Position numbers and translations under genes: made by a program | Notes under the pieces: model-generated | Seen by the model: only the letters and a program-made list of their open reading frames with translations | Databases searched by the model: none | What the model was told of the DNA's origin: nothing | NCBI RefSeq assembly: GCF_001642475.1 | Contig: NW_019173953.1 | Location: 1-64,000 of the forward strand | DNA length: 64,000 nt | Direction of reading: 5' to 3' | Source of the DNA: Fonsecaea monophora | Lineage: Eukaryota; Ascomycota; Eurotiomycetes; Chaetothyriales; Herpotrichiellaceae | Shown here: positions 43,110 through 54,160 of the stretch, piece by piece | How positions within the stretch are numbered: position 1 is the stretch's first letter | Layout: every line of letters begins with the position of its first letter

Positions 43110-44891
43110 CTATTGACTCGCTCCGTCCAAGGCAACCTTCCTCTCCTCCTGCAACAAATCCAGCAGAGGCCCCTCGAGCACATCCTCACGATCCAGGACA
43201 ATCTCCACCATCCTCAACCCTTTCCCACTCGTCATCTCCTTTGACGCCAGCACCCGCTGCAGATCACCCCAGTCGCGTACCGTGGCCGTAAAGACGTCGT
43301 CGTCGTCGCCTTCCTCGGCACCCAGAAACGACGGCGCTTGTAAGTACCGCCACGGAGCGACGTCGTTGTAACTCTTCCGCAGCCCGTGGATGCAGCGCTC
43401 GATCGTGTACCCGTCGTTGTTGAGGAGGAAGATGACCACGTCGAGCCTCTCGCGGATGATGGTGCTCAGTTCTTGCACCGTCATCTGGAAGCTGCCGTCG
43501 CCGATGAAGAGCACGGTGCGCGGGCGCGCCGGCTTGGCGTCACCGTTGGATCTGGACGGGGCGGAGAGGAGATGGTCCCTCTGCGCCAGGGCCGCGCCTT
43601 GCGCCGCGGGCAGCATGTACCCGATCGAGAGCCAGGTGACCGGCGCGAATACCCTGGTGTCCTGTGGGAGGGACATCTCTTGCACGCCGTAGCCGGCAGT
43701 GCCGGTCTCTCCGAGGACAATGTCCCCCGGGCGGATGGAGTTGGCGAGCACGCGCCAAAGTCGGTCCTGGGTTACTTTCTGTCTGCTTGGAAGTAGCGAA
43801 TGGCACACCATCGGACGTTTCTCTGGAAATTCCGGTCCTGGTACCGCTGGCAGCGTCGGTGCCAGAACACTCAGCTCCTCGCGCAGGCGGGACACCGCGG
43901 CCCGGGCCCGGACGTCGCGAAAGATTTGCTCGCCTATCCGTACCTCATTATCCGTGTAGCTGATGGTGACGGCTTCTGGGGGGATGCTCGTCGAGTCGAA
44001 GGTGTTGGTAGTGCTGAAGTGAGGGCCGAAACATAATACGAGATCAGAGCTGTCCACGAATGCCTTTGCCTTGGGGTCATAGCTGCCCCGGTAGACGCCG
44101 TGGACATTGGGAGCCGTCTCGTCCACAAGGCCCTTTGCAAAAACGGTGACCCAGGTAGGCCACTTTGTGAGTCGGACGATGTGCTGGACGTCCTCGGTGA
44201 TTCCGAGGGCTCTGCTCTCACCGTCAACCAGGATGGTCGGGTGCTTTGCCGTCTTGATCTTCTCCAGCACGAGCGACAGCACCGTGTCGTGGGCAGGTGT
44301 GATGGTGCTGTTTATCGAAGTGACAGCCGCAGACAGACACTGTGAGTATAATCGGTCTGCTTCGATGGGTGCATCCACCAAATCCACCGGCACCTGGATA
44401 TAGACCGGCCTGCTCTGCAATAGACACTGTCTTAGCACCGCATCAATCTGCTCTGGTGCCGATAGGGGATCCCAGAGACTCGCCTGCGCGGCCGTGATCT
44501 GGGCGTGCATCTGGGCAAAACGGTCAAAATTCCCGTCTGCAAACGTGTGGTGGACCTTCAGACGGGAATCCTGGACAGATCTCTCGGGCGTGCCAACCAC
44601 ATGCACCACCGCTGAGCGTTCACAATATGCGCCAGCGATGGCATTGATAGCAGAAAGTTCTCCAACCCCGAAAGTGGTGATCAGTGCTCCGAGGCCATTG
44701 ATCCGCGCATACCCATCGGTAGCGTATCCAGCGTTCAGCTCATTGCAGTTGCCCACCCAGTGCAGTCCCGATGGCTCAATGTGGTCCAGGAGAGTCAAGT
44801 TGTAGTCGCCAGGGACGCCGTGGATGGAGCGCACTCCAAGCTGATGAAGACGTGTGAACAGGTACTCTGCAAGCTTGACTGTTGAAGGCAT
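43110..44891 (-). CDS. Thiamine-diphosphate 2-oxo-acid decarboxylase (pyruvate/phenylpyruvate/indolepyruvate decarboxylase family)
   Basis: Non-oxidative decarboxylation of a 2-oxo acid to an aldehyde, cytosolic. Single exon, 593 residues. Catalytic residues sit at nearly the same numbers as in yeast pyruvate decarboxylase: Glu51 (NCNELNA), Asp29 (HGVPGDYN), and His114-His115 (KVHHTF). The ThDP-Mg motif runs from GDGSFQMTVQELS to LLNNDGY, followed by TIERCIHG with the second catalytic Glu. The length is about 30 residues more than yeast Pdc1. It is convergent with the permease (230 bases apart). A neighbouring aminotransferase that could supply aromatic 2-oxo acids favours phenylpyruvate or indolepyruvate over pyruvate, but residues lining the pocket were not analysed. 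Confidence 0.9.
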   Translation of the reverse strand: MPSTVKLAEYLFTRLHQLGVRSIHGVPGDYNLTLLDHIEPSGLHWVGNCNELNAGYATDGYARINGLGALITTFGVGELSAINAIAGAYCERSAVVHVVGTPERSVQDSRLKVHHTFADGNFDRFAQMHAQITAAQASLWDPLSAPEQIDAVLRQCLLQSRPVYIQVPVDLVDAPIEADRLYSQCLSAAVTSINSTITPAHDTVLSLVLEKIKTAKHPTILVDGESRALGITEDVQHIVRLTKWPTWVTVFAKGLVDETAPNVHGVYRGSYDPKAKAFVDSSDLVLCFGPHFSTTNTFDSTSIPPEAVTISYTDNEVRIGEQIFRDVRARAAVSRLREELSVLAPTLPAVPGPEFPEKRPMVCHSLLPSRQKVTQDRLWRVLANSIRPGDIVLGETGTAGYGVQEMSLPQDTRVFAPVTWLSIGYMLPAAQGAALAQRDHLLSAPSRSNGDAKPARPRTVLFIGDGSFQMTVQELSTIIRERLDVVIFLLNNDGYTIERCIHGLRKSYNDVAPWRYLQAPSFLGAEEGDDDDVFTATVRDWGDLQRVLASKEMTSGKGLRMVEIVLDREDVLEGPLLDLLQEERKVALDGASQ

Positions 44892-45459
44892 TTCGGGTCA
44901 GCCACAGTCAAGAATGGATTCTGACGAAGTAAACAGGCTGTCGCAAGGTCCGGGACACTTTAGACATTTATTGCAATGAACCACGCAGAAGGATTCCATT
45001 TCTTGACATAACTGCGCAAAAGAGAGCACGTCGGCATCTTTGGGCCGGTGTCAGCTACATCGCAAGAACTTGCTCAATCAAGAACAGAGATGAATAGACG
45101 GATTTGCACTGGCTCCGATGGCTCCATAGGACCACGACGACACACCATACAACACAGTATAAATGATTGGGGGCTTTTTCTACGCCATGTGGAAGGGTTC
45201 GCTCAACGTGCCATCGAGATGACTCTTCGTTGTAGGCGACATCCCCGTCACTTTAGGCGACTCCACATTTAACCCGTATTTGGTATAGCTCTCCATTCTA
45301 TGCCCGTTTCTGGTCATTTCCCCACGCCCTTACTCGGAATCAGAAGACAATGTCAAGTTTTCATGCCTCCAGAGTTCTAGAACGAATCCCGCGAGCCCAC
45401 CTCGTTGGGACAGACAATTGGCCTCAATTACAAATTGATTCGTATCCAGTGGATCTCTT
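44892..45459. promoter_or_regulatory. Promoter of the decarboxylase and 3' flank of the AtuA gene
   Basis: 570 bases between two minus-strand genes; no further gene or repeat was recognised. Confidence 0.4.
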
Positions 45460-47418
45460 CTAGATCTTGCCTCTTTCCAAGAACGCTGTCGGGATCTCAA
45501 CATGTTTGGCCCGCAGATACTCGGCGAGGTTCTTGCCGAGAATGTCGTATGTGCTGCTACTCGCAACGCCACGGTCCAAGTGATCCAGCAACAAGAAATG
45601 GACAGCCCAGATATTTGGTAGCTCGAACCTCTCGACCAGTCCGCCCTTGTAATCTTCACCGAGAAGCTCCTTGACCCTGGCAATGGTCAGCGTCGACCTG
45701 AGCCATTCGTACTCGTCCGCGTGGCGGACGTAGAAGCCGACGTTGCAATTGGACGATTTGTCTCCGGACCGGGCATGCACGATATATCCCAGCGGAGCCG
45801 TGGTCGTCGGACCCCAGGACGTCAATGGGCGTGGGTTTTCAGGGTCATACGAAGGTTGGTGACGTGGGTAGGTTTGGGTTTTGGTCGGGGTGGGAATGTC
45901 GATCGTCTTGTCTGGGAGGTGGAGCTGGTGGGAGACGACTCCCTGAGGGATCAATGCTACCCAGAATTCCTGCGAACAACAGAAGTCTCAGGTCAGTCGG
46001 ATGATTCTTTCATCACATAGACATTTTCACAAAAGGGATAATCCTCACATAATACACTTTGGGCGTGCCTTGGCGCATATCCAGGCTGAACTGCGCGCCA
46101 GGGTACGTCTGCATGACCGTGTCCACGACGGGCTGCAAGAAGACCGAAGTCGCCAGATCATCAGCGTTCCGGGCTTGGGCAAAGACGCGGAGGTCGCACG
46201 TGGCAGACTCTTGACTGCGCGGGTTGTCAGGGCTCCTGCCGTTCAGAGACACCCTGAAACAGTGGTATTTGTCGATTGGAAGGACGTCTCGGATCTGCGT
46301 CTCGAACATGGCTGCTTTCTCCTCAACGTCTAGGCCGACCACGTAGAAGTGAGTCTCGGCCTGGTAGCCGCCAATGGCAGTGACGCCGACCTTGGTAGTG
46401 GGTGGTGGCGGGAGGCCTTTGACGCCCGAGACCTTGACACGGTTTGGACCAAGCTGCTCCATACGGACGTTCGAGAGCTCGGCGACAACATCCTAAGCGG
46501 GATCATCAGTTCTAAACTCAGATCTAGATTGTTGTGGCTTTCGAAGGTAAGACTTACAGAGTTGAAATACCACGGGCCCTGGATCTCATACAGAAGCTGG
46601 CTCTTGCAGGTTTCGATCGACACAATGCCGTTGGACCCCTGCTCCTTGGAAATGATGCACGTCCCATCCTGGGCAAGCTCTGCAATCGGGTAGCCCAGGT
46701 TGAGAATGCTTTTACCAGTACCGAGAGACTTGAATCCCGACCAGTTGGCTCCGCAGACGTATGCGCCACATTCGATCAGATGGCCACAAACAAGAGCACC
46801 AGCGAGTTCATCCAACTGGTTTTCATCCCAGCCGTGCCACCAGAGGCCAGCGGCAATGACGGGAGCTGGATCAGACACTCGACCGGTGAGGACGATATCA
46901 GCACCCTCAGCCCAAGCCTTTGCGATGCCACGTCCACCAAGGTAGCACTGCGCATAGATAGGGTCAAACTCCCAAGTCGAAAAGTCCTTGTCCGTGGTAA
47001 GTCTCTGCAGCTTGTCTCCCTTGGTATGCAAGGCCTTGAGGTCCTCGATTGGGATTTCGTCCCCTGACACCCAAGCGACTTTCAAATTCAAACCCTTCCT
47101 GGCGATCATTTCTCTGACATGTTTGGTGAGGAGTTCCGTACCAGAGGCCCCCGCGTTGGCTGCGAGCTTGATCTTTTTGGCCGCCAGGTGCTCCAATGCC
47201 GGTTCCAGTGATTGAAGGAAAACCGATTCATAGCCCAGTGCTTTCGGGTCTTGTAACTTCTCCGCACCCCGAGTGGTCATGTTGTACTCACTCATCCAGT
47301 CGCCGAATATAACGTCGACGTCTTCGTTCTGAGCCATGCGTGCCAGAACTCCATGGTGGTCTGTGATTCCTCCTTCACAGCCTCCGATCCGCACGGCACG
47401 ATTTTGGATGGACGGCAT
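45460..47418 (-). CDS. AtuA-family protein (acyclic terpene utilisation, DUF1446), fused form, copy 1
   Basis: 604 residues in three exons: 47418-46558, 46492-46049, 45969-45460. The N-terminal two thirds is the AtuA domain: RIGGCEGGITDHHG, FGDWMSEYNM, AANAGASGTELL, VSGDEIP, GADIVLTGRVSDPAPV, HLIECGAYVCGAN, and SGVKGLPPPPTTKVG. The last 120 residues form the AtuA-like C-terminal domain with IVHARSGDKSSNCNVGFYVR, which is a separate small protein in many bacteria. In Pseudomonas, atu genes serve citronellol/geraniol breakdown, but the molecular activity of AtuA is not settled. It is divergently paired with a second AtuA gene 1.36 kb away. A TATAAAAA box lies about 100 bases upstream of the ATG. 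Confidence 0.9.
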
Positions 47419-48780
47419 TGTGTGATAAGAGGTGAAACGAGCAGATGATGCTGTTTTGGACCTTGAGAAAAGGAGATGAAAGGAAGGTGTGCCTCGTAAT
47501 ACAACGTCACAACCTTTTTATATGCTACTTCACAAACTTGGAATGACAATGGTCCTATATGATGCGGCAAGCCGGTCTGGAGGATTGTGAACCGAGAATC
47601 CAGCACCAACAGCACGAACCAGGTCTTATGTCTTCCAGAGACTTCCCCGCTGTAGGAATCTTGCGGTATATCATCTCCCTGCCCGTGAACCTTGCGTGGC
47701 AAGAAGTCGAGAGCTCGGAGGTTCGATCTCCGAGCTTGGGAACATCCACCCCAGTTGGCAAGAGTCTGTCCAATCAACTTGATTGATAGACACCTGCTAG
47801 CGGATAGAGAGGAGGGACGCGTAGTGGAGGGGAACCTGGAGTATTACGGTACGAGCACCCCGAGTACTTCTGTGCATGGTAGCAGAAGTATATAAAGAGA
47901 AGTGGGATCAGTGGGGATTTTATGGGTCGGCAACCCCCCGCACAAGCAGCCGAGGGTGTCAACATCAGTTCTTCTGGGATTCAGGACCGCTGTGACTCTC
48001 TCTCCAGAACAGGTGCGGTCTGGGTGGTGTATCATAAGATCTGGAGCTTTTGTATTCGTGGAAAGATGCTGTCCCGACCTGGACTTGTCAGATAGCATCC
48101 TTGAACAGTGTGGCAGATCAAGTGAATATAGTAAGGTTCCTATGTTGGACCCAGCGCATCCTGAAGAACAAAGCAGCCTTGGGGCTATAAAAAGACAATA
48201 CAGCCTGTCGCTCCTTCGACAATGCGAGAGTTGAACAGTTCATATTAGAATGAGACGATCTTTTTTTTCAATTGGTTATGGGCATTACACGAACTTATAT
48301 AACGACATCCAGTATGATATTTTCGTCTTAACTCTTGAAGCAGATCAATAGCTCGTATTCTGGACCCATAGGCTCATGACAGTAGTAGGATATTACGAGA
48401 GATGTGAGATACAGACTAGAGACGCTCATCTATCCTTCATAGCCATCAAGGAGACCGTAGTAGCTGAATCTTCCGCTTAACGCTTGCGGTCCAACCCTCC
48501 AACCCTGCAACTTTCCAGGCATCAATTCTCCATGTTTGTGGATAATGCCAGTGGGGAAGGAGAATGAATACCGAGTCTGGGGAGTGGCAGAGCCGGGTGG
48601 AAAGCCAAAGGTCACCACACACACGTCTCTGAACGACTTGGAGAACCGAAGATGGCAAAGCATATCTCCGCTTTCATCGAGGGTCCTTCTTAATGAATAT
48701 CCCTTCTCTCACTCAATAATTTCGTTCGTCATTTTGTTCACGAAACCAACACAGTCTGTCGACATCTTCCACCCTTGACC
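47419..48780. promoter_or_regulatory. Divergent promoter region of the two AtuA genes
   Basis: 1.36 kb between head-to-head AtuA paralogues, with no credible gene. A minus-strand TATAAAAA lies near 47515-47523 for copy 1. A plus-strand CTATAAAAA lies near 48184-48192. An ATTGG (CCAAT) sits near 48270. A perfect palindrome is annotated separately at 47712-47736. Confidence 0.6.
47712..47736. promoter_or_regulatory. Perfect 9-bp inverted repeat containing a Gal4-type CGG-N11-CCG site
   Basis: AGCTCGGAG (47712-47720) and CTCCGAGCT (47728-47736) are exact reverse complements separated by 7 bases. Within it, CGG (47716-47718) and CCG (47730-47732) are 11 bases apart, the spacing known for Gal4-type zinc-cluster dimers. 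It lies about 300 bases upstream of AtuA copy 1. Confidence 0.65.
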
Positions 48781-51059
48781 ATGATTGTCAAAGAATCGAG
48801 ATGGGATCAGCGAGGCAAGCGGCCGGCCAGGATCGCCAATGTGTCAGGTGCCAGAAGTCCGTATTCCCAAGCGACTGGATTCATATCGAGGCGGGCAGCG
48901 AGACTAACATTCCTCAGCCGACCCCGGGTACCACATGCGTCGACAGGCGGAATGGGGTGACGTTGATTTCTTGACGGGCGACTATCTCGCGGGTAAGTGC
49001 TGAGCCATGTTGTGAGATTCCGGCATTGTCAAGACTAGCACTGATGGATTCGCGCATAAATGCGGGAACAGAGATCAATCTCCCAGAAAACAAAAAGGGA
49101 ATGGACGCCGGCCTGCACGACGGCTGGGAACCGACCTGCTGGGACGGCTTCGTACAAACCATTGATCTGATCGCTCAGAAGGAGTTGAAGGTCATTGTCA
49201 ACGGAGGAGCTCTAAACCCTGGAGGCCTTGCAGCCAAAGTCCAGCAACTTGTAAGACTTTACTACATGCATGACCACATTCCTTCTCTACCAGACCATAG
49301 GAGCTCTCTGACCAAGACATACATAGGTCAACGAGAAAGGCTATTCCCTCAAAGTCGCCTATCTCTCCGGCGACGATCTGACTGAGGAGACAAAGGACCA
49401 AATCACTCGCACTGGTCAAATCCCTGCTCATCTCGATTCGAACAATCCCGATGTCAAGGTCGAAAAACTGGCCGTTGCCCTCCAGGACTACCAATCCAGA
49501 CCCGTCATCACCTCGCACGCGTATCTTGGGGCGAGAGGGATCGTAGGGGCCCTCGACGGCGGCGCAGATATCGTCATCGCAGGTCGAGTCGCCGACGCTT
49601 CTCCAGTGATTGCTGCCGCGTGGTACTGGCATCAATGGAAGCCGACAGACTACGACCAACTCGCGAGCGCCCTTATCGCGGGCCACTTGATCGAATGCTC
49701 AGCATACACGACGGGCGCCAATTTCGCCGGTTTCGACCAGTTCGACCTGGACCTATTGGTAGACCTCCCCTTCGGCATCGCCGAGGTGGCCAAAGACGGA
49801 ACCGCGGTGATCACCAAGCATGAAAACACCGAAAAGGGCGTCGTCAACGCAGACACCATCAAATGCCAGTTCCTCTACGAGATCCAGGGCGCCATCTACC
49901 TGAACAGCGATGTTTCCGCCGACACGACCAATATCGCCATCAGGGACGTGGGCAAGAACCGCGTCGAAATGTCGGGGATCAAGGGCTACCCGCCGCCTCC
50001 GACGACGAAGCTCGCTGTGTTCTACGACGCAGGGTATCAATGCCAGCTTTTGGCCAACGCGGCCGGATACGCGACGGACAAGAAGTGGCAGTTGTTCGAG
50101 AAGCAGATGCGGTTCTTCCTCAACGAGAAGGGTGTTTTGGACCAGTTTGACCACCTCGAATTTCAGATGTGAGTAAAAACTCATTTGCGTTGAGCCAAAC
50201 ATGTACTCTATTTAATTCCCTCGAACTCTCAAAAGCTAACATGAATCTCAACCCTACCAAAGTGTCGGTGTACCGGAGCACAATCCACGAAGCCAGCTCC
50301 GCAGCACAACCTATTGTCGTGTCTTTGCACAGGCGCCGACAGAAGAGCCTGTTGCTCAAATATTCTCTGCCTGGGCAGACCATGTAATGCAGCACTTTCA
50401 CGGCAAGTATTCCCCAAACCAAACCCCTTCCGGGATAGATCTCTTTCCAACCATCATCATGGTCCGATCCATTCTGATATCAAAATCCAGGACTACACTG
50501 GTCGCTCGACTACCGCACCGCGCACCCCAAGCCGTATATATCCTTCTACCCGGGTCTGTACGACCAGACTGCTCTCAAAGAAGCCGCGCACATTCTCGGC
50601 CCCGACGGCAAAGTCGCGCAGACCATCCCCGCGAAGCTCCCCGCCGAGTTCTACCACCTCGAACGCCGGATCAATTTCGACGCCACGCCATACACCCCGC
50701 GTAGCCCAGGAGGCCCCACGCGCACCGTTACGCTGGGCGACATCGCCTACGGCCGCTCCGGTGACAAGGGCGCCAACTGCAACTTTGGCATCTACCCGCG
50801 CAACCCGGCGCACTGGGACTGGTTCCGCGGGTACATGTCGCGGGCGAAGCTGCAGGAGCTGATCGGGGACGACTGGCGCGACTCGTACTTTATCGAGCGG
50901 ATGGAATTTCCCGAGATCAAGGCCGTGCATTTCGTCGTCTACGGCATCCTCGGGCGCGGCGTGCTGGCGAGCACCTTGCTCGATTCCCTGGGGAAAGCGT
51001 TTGCAGACTATATCCGGGCGAAAACGGTCGAGGTCCCCGTGGAGATTTTGGAGCTGTAG
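48781..51059 (+). CDS. AtuA-family protein (acyclic terpene utilisation, DUF1446), fused form, copy 2
   Basis: 623 residues in six exons: 48781-48847, 48918-48992, 49072-49250, 49327-50168, 50263-50402, 50491-51059. Two very short first exons give RPARIANVSA and DPGYHMRRQAEWGDVDFLTGDYLA. The core follows: IVNGGALNPGGLA, YLSGDDLT, GGADIVIAGRVADASPV, HLIECSAYTTGANFAG, MSGIKGYPPPPTTKL. The C-terminal domain has GDIAYGRSGDKGANCNFGIY. Intron 5 begins with GC instead of GT (donor G|GCAAGT), which the reading frame and family alignment require. It is more divergent from copy 1 at the N-terminus than in the core, so this is an old duplication rather than a recent one. Its biochemical role is open, as for copy 1. 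Confidence 0.9.
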
Positions 51060-52310
51060 AAGAAAACGAGAAAGGAATGAAAAAAGGGTCGGGGAAATGA
51101 AAGAATGGATTTTGGCCAAGCTATTAGGGTTTCGCCATGGCCAGAGGAGTTTCTATCTATCTATCCGTCGCGCTAGCTAGCTGTCAGTCACGTCTCGTTG
51201 CGAGATAATGCCCTCCAGCAACAGGTCCAGGCTCTTGATCTTGGTCCAAGAGTTCAGCTGTTGACGCCATCCACTCTGCAATATCTTCTCTTCCGTGGGG
51301 GAACCTTTTCTTTGTTTTTAGGATTACCCCCTTTTGCCCCTTATGTGCATCCTTCGTGTTGAAAAGGCCGTTCGAAAGCAGAACGGACTCAGACTCCTGA
51401 GCGTTCTATCCCGGAGCAACCTGTTATCAATGCCTGATCCTCTACCTCAGCGACTGTACAGGCGTGAGAAATACCATGTGTCAGACTGAGTGGGTATCAT
51501 GGCGCAACTCAGCCTTGCGCGCGCGAGCCTTGTGTGGGGTAAAATCAATCGGTTCTAACATGCTTCGAACACCCAATGCCACCGTGTCTGATAGTAGTGG
51601 GACAGACAAGATCGAGATGAGGACCTTTCTCTCGGATCGTCCGGGATACTTCGGAGAACTGAGACTCCGGCGGGTGTTGGGTGTTGTAAAAGTGCGCAGA
51701 CTCGGAGAACAATCACCGAGTGAGACGGACCGGACTTGAAGCGGACGGTGGAACGGGGGAACGGAAGGGGATACTCAAGGAGGCGGAAGAGGGTGTGAAT
51801 TAGCTTAAAGGGGATCCTAGTCGCTGAAAGAGATATGGAATAGCTAACGGGGATTTAGATGGACAAACGGATGTCTAGTGGCCAATAGGGTATGCCAGCA
51901 GCAGAGAGGTATCCAAGTACACCCAAAGCGGCCTACAAAATCCGAAATTGCTGTGCACCTGGAACCCCAGTAGACTTCCAGAAGACATGTGAAGGCCCTT
52001 CTTCACGAAATTCTGTCAGGTGCAGGTTGTCACTGCGAAGTTGCTGATTCATTTTGAGATTTCGTTGCGAGCGCGAAAAGCATCACAGATCCGCTGTAAA
52101 AGGATGTCGTCAGAGTTGATGGTTGAGTCGGGGGAACCAGAATAATAGATGATGGAGTGACGGGGCCGCCTTCAGTCACTCTTTCAACCCACACGCTCTA
52201 GCAGATTCAGCTTTGGGATCAAAACACAGCATCTACCCTCGACATTGTCATACCACGAAGGTCAAGCACTCACACCAAGACCGATCAGAGCAAGATATCC
52301 AATCAACTAG
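51060..52310. other. Gene-free spacer
   Basis: 1.25 kb between two convergent genes. One plus-strand frame at 51464-51739 has no recognisable motif. I see no repeat or RNA gene. It marks the change from the metabolic to the more conserved part of the window. Confidence 0.45.
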
Positions 52311-52973
52311 TCACACAGTATATAGATATCCTTTTGGAGCCCTGATATTTCTCTTTAGAAAAGACGAGTCCAGGGTTCCCGTCTCAACTTTGTCGAGCTG
52401 CAATGTCTCAGGAAGAGGAGGTACGGCTGCGGTCCAGCTTGGAGCTTCTTCCCGGCTGAAATTGGTGTGCCTTTGCTCAGATTCATCCATCGATTTATCT
52501 CGTCGAAGTCCAAGTTCCAGACGCCAGTTGAACGCGTCAACCAGAGCCTCGACCATACTAGCAAGGATGGCATAGGTTATCGGATCTGGGTCTTTTGGAT
52601 CCGGCACTCGGCAGAGTCGCCAGGAATGTTCGTTGTGGAAGAAAAAGTAATCGCACTCGTATCCCATCATGATCAGATCAGCCGAGCAGAGATCTTCATA
52701 GAGACGGTAGAGTGAGCGTAGCGGTGTGTCTCGCATTCGGAAGATGGGGATTCGGCGGAGTTGCATGATGCCTTGCTGCTGTGAATCTCGTAGCATCGCC
52801 CCATCTCGCTCGAGCTCTGCCACAGTGGGTCGAGCTTCTAATCGAAAGTGCCATGGGAACGGCCATAATAGACGCAGCAAGAGTCTCCATGGCCTACGAC
52901 AGGTCCATAAGCGGCCGATAGAGGTGCGTATTTGGAGCGGAGATTTGCTGATGGTGAGAATACGTGGAGCCAT
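52311..52973 (-). CDS. Uncharacterised fungal protein
   Basis: Single-exon frame of 220 residues with a good ATG. An arginine/tryptophan-rich basic N-terminus (TCRRPWRLLLRLLWPFPWHFRLEA with a possible hydrophobic patch) precedes a middle region with CDYFFFHNEHSWRLCRVPDP and a helix ASMVEALVDAFNWRLELGLRR. The charged C-terminus has no known motif. I do not recognise a family; the length, composition and conserved-looking central block suggest a real gene. It is divergent from the nucleotidyltransferase-like gene across 485 bases. Confidence 0.6.
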   Translation of the reverse strand: MAPRILTISKSPLQIRTSIGRLWTCRRPWRLLLRLLWPFPWHFRLEARPTVAELERDGAMLRDSQQQGIMQLRRIPIFRMRDTPLRSLYRLYEDLCSADLIMMGYECDYFFFHNEHSWRLCRVPDPKDPDPITYAILASMVEALVDAFNWRLELGLRRDKSMDESEQRHTNFSREEAPSWTAAVPPLPETLQLDKVETGTLDSSFLKRNIRAPKGYLYTV

Positions 52974-53458
52974 TATTCTGGGCTAAGGATCGAAAGATGC
53001 GATAAAGAGGGTGGAGAAGGTTTGGCAAGTAGAGACTTGATTGCCTCTATGACTTGAGATGTCCGTCAAACATTCAGAGTGTTTGTAAGCTTTGGTGGCA
53101 TCGGGTAAAATTGTCACAGCTCTGTCGTGGAACAAAGGACACATTTGTGCCAAGGCGCTAAGTCGCTTGGGAGCGCTGATTCGTTAGGCTCTGATGCCAA
53201 GTAGCTGGTGCTGGTCAGGCTGGCATTGATCAGGTGCGTCATGAAAGCACTACAGCGGTTGCAGCCTCATGTGTTGAAGGTATGGCATGTTGAAGCGTTT
53301 GTTCATGAATAGATTGATGAATGAACAGTAGCTTGAACAGACGAGCAGCTAGAAGCTCCTTGGTGGGTGCTAAGCTTTGGCCCCCGCGACTTCCGCGAGA
53401 AAGTTAACGACTCTGCCGAGATCCCACGAAGCGCTAGGCTCTTTCGAGAGATATTCGG
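52974..53458. promoter_or_regulatory. Divergent promoter region
   Basis: 485 bases between head-to-head genes; no recognised element beyond its position. Confidence 0.4.
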
Positions 53459-54160
53459 ATGGCTACTGAACAACCTTTCAGATTTACCGTAGATGACTTT
53501 GCTGAAGGTTAGATCACTATTGATTATGTTCTATACATTGGTTGATAAAAGTCGTCTGACAAGCTATCAGCGCTCGCTGATCTAGACGGGGAGATTGGGA
53601 AGTCCAAAAACTTGGGAAAGATTGCCCCTGTCAGGCTGCTCAGCGCAGGAGGCTTTGTTGCGGTTAGCCACCTTGGGAACCGTTCCGCTACCGAAGATAT
53701 CGACTATATCATCGATCCAAATATCGAAAATTTGGGAAAGATAAAGGAGAAGCTCCAAAAAGCAATCCGTACCGTCGCCGACAAGAGAAAAATCAGCGAA
53801 GAATGGATCAACGCGCACATGGAGGTCTTTGCTGTGGGCGGAACTAAGATGAGACTTTTTCAGGAATCGATTGAACAGCAAGTGATTCTCTGGCATGGGA
53901 AGAATTTGGTCATCTATGCAGTTAAGTGGGAGTGGTCGCTCGCTCGGAAATTGAAACGAATAGGATCTGAACGAAGAGAGGTCGATATCAATGATGCAGT
54001 TGCAATACTGAAAATAATGGTGGACCAGAAAGGCGGTCCTCTGGAGCGGGAGACGATGAAGGGTTGGAATTCGATCATATACACCCCGATCGAGGATTCT
54101 GTGCTAGACATAGTCGCTGCCGGTTTCTCAGCCAAGTATGGAGTTCCAGGTATAGTCTGA
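53459..54160 (+). CDS. Nucleotidyltransferase-fold protein, function unknown
   Basis: Two exons (53459-53507 and 53571-54160) give 212 residues. The small first exon encodes MATEQPFRFTVDDFAE and splices in frame into ALADLDGE. The segment LLSAGGFVAVSHLGNRSATEDIDYIID has the GG...R.T.DID arrangement of the nucleotidyltransferase superfamily branch that includes bacterial AbiEii-like and MNT-like proteins. The later WEWSLARKLKRI and DINDAVAILKIM fit the helical part. Similar stand-alone proteins are widespread in ascomycetes without known function. Only the two acidic residues of DID are obvious for metal binding, so catalysis is uncertain. I infer no toxin role from the fold. Confidence 0.7.

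Noticed and set aside
51464..51739. 91-codon frame as a gene
   Set aside because: No motif, and ordinary for chance length in the spacer.
53459..54160. Bacterial-type abortive-infection toxin
   Set aside because: Only the general fold motif is shared; there is no partner gene, and fungal homologues are common single genes.
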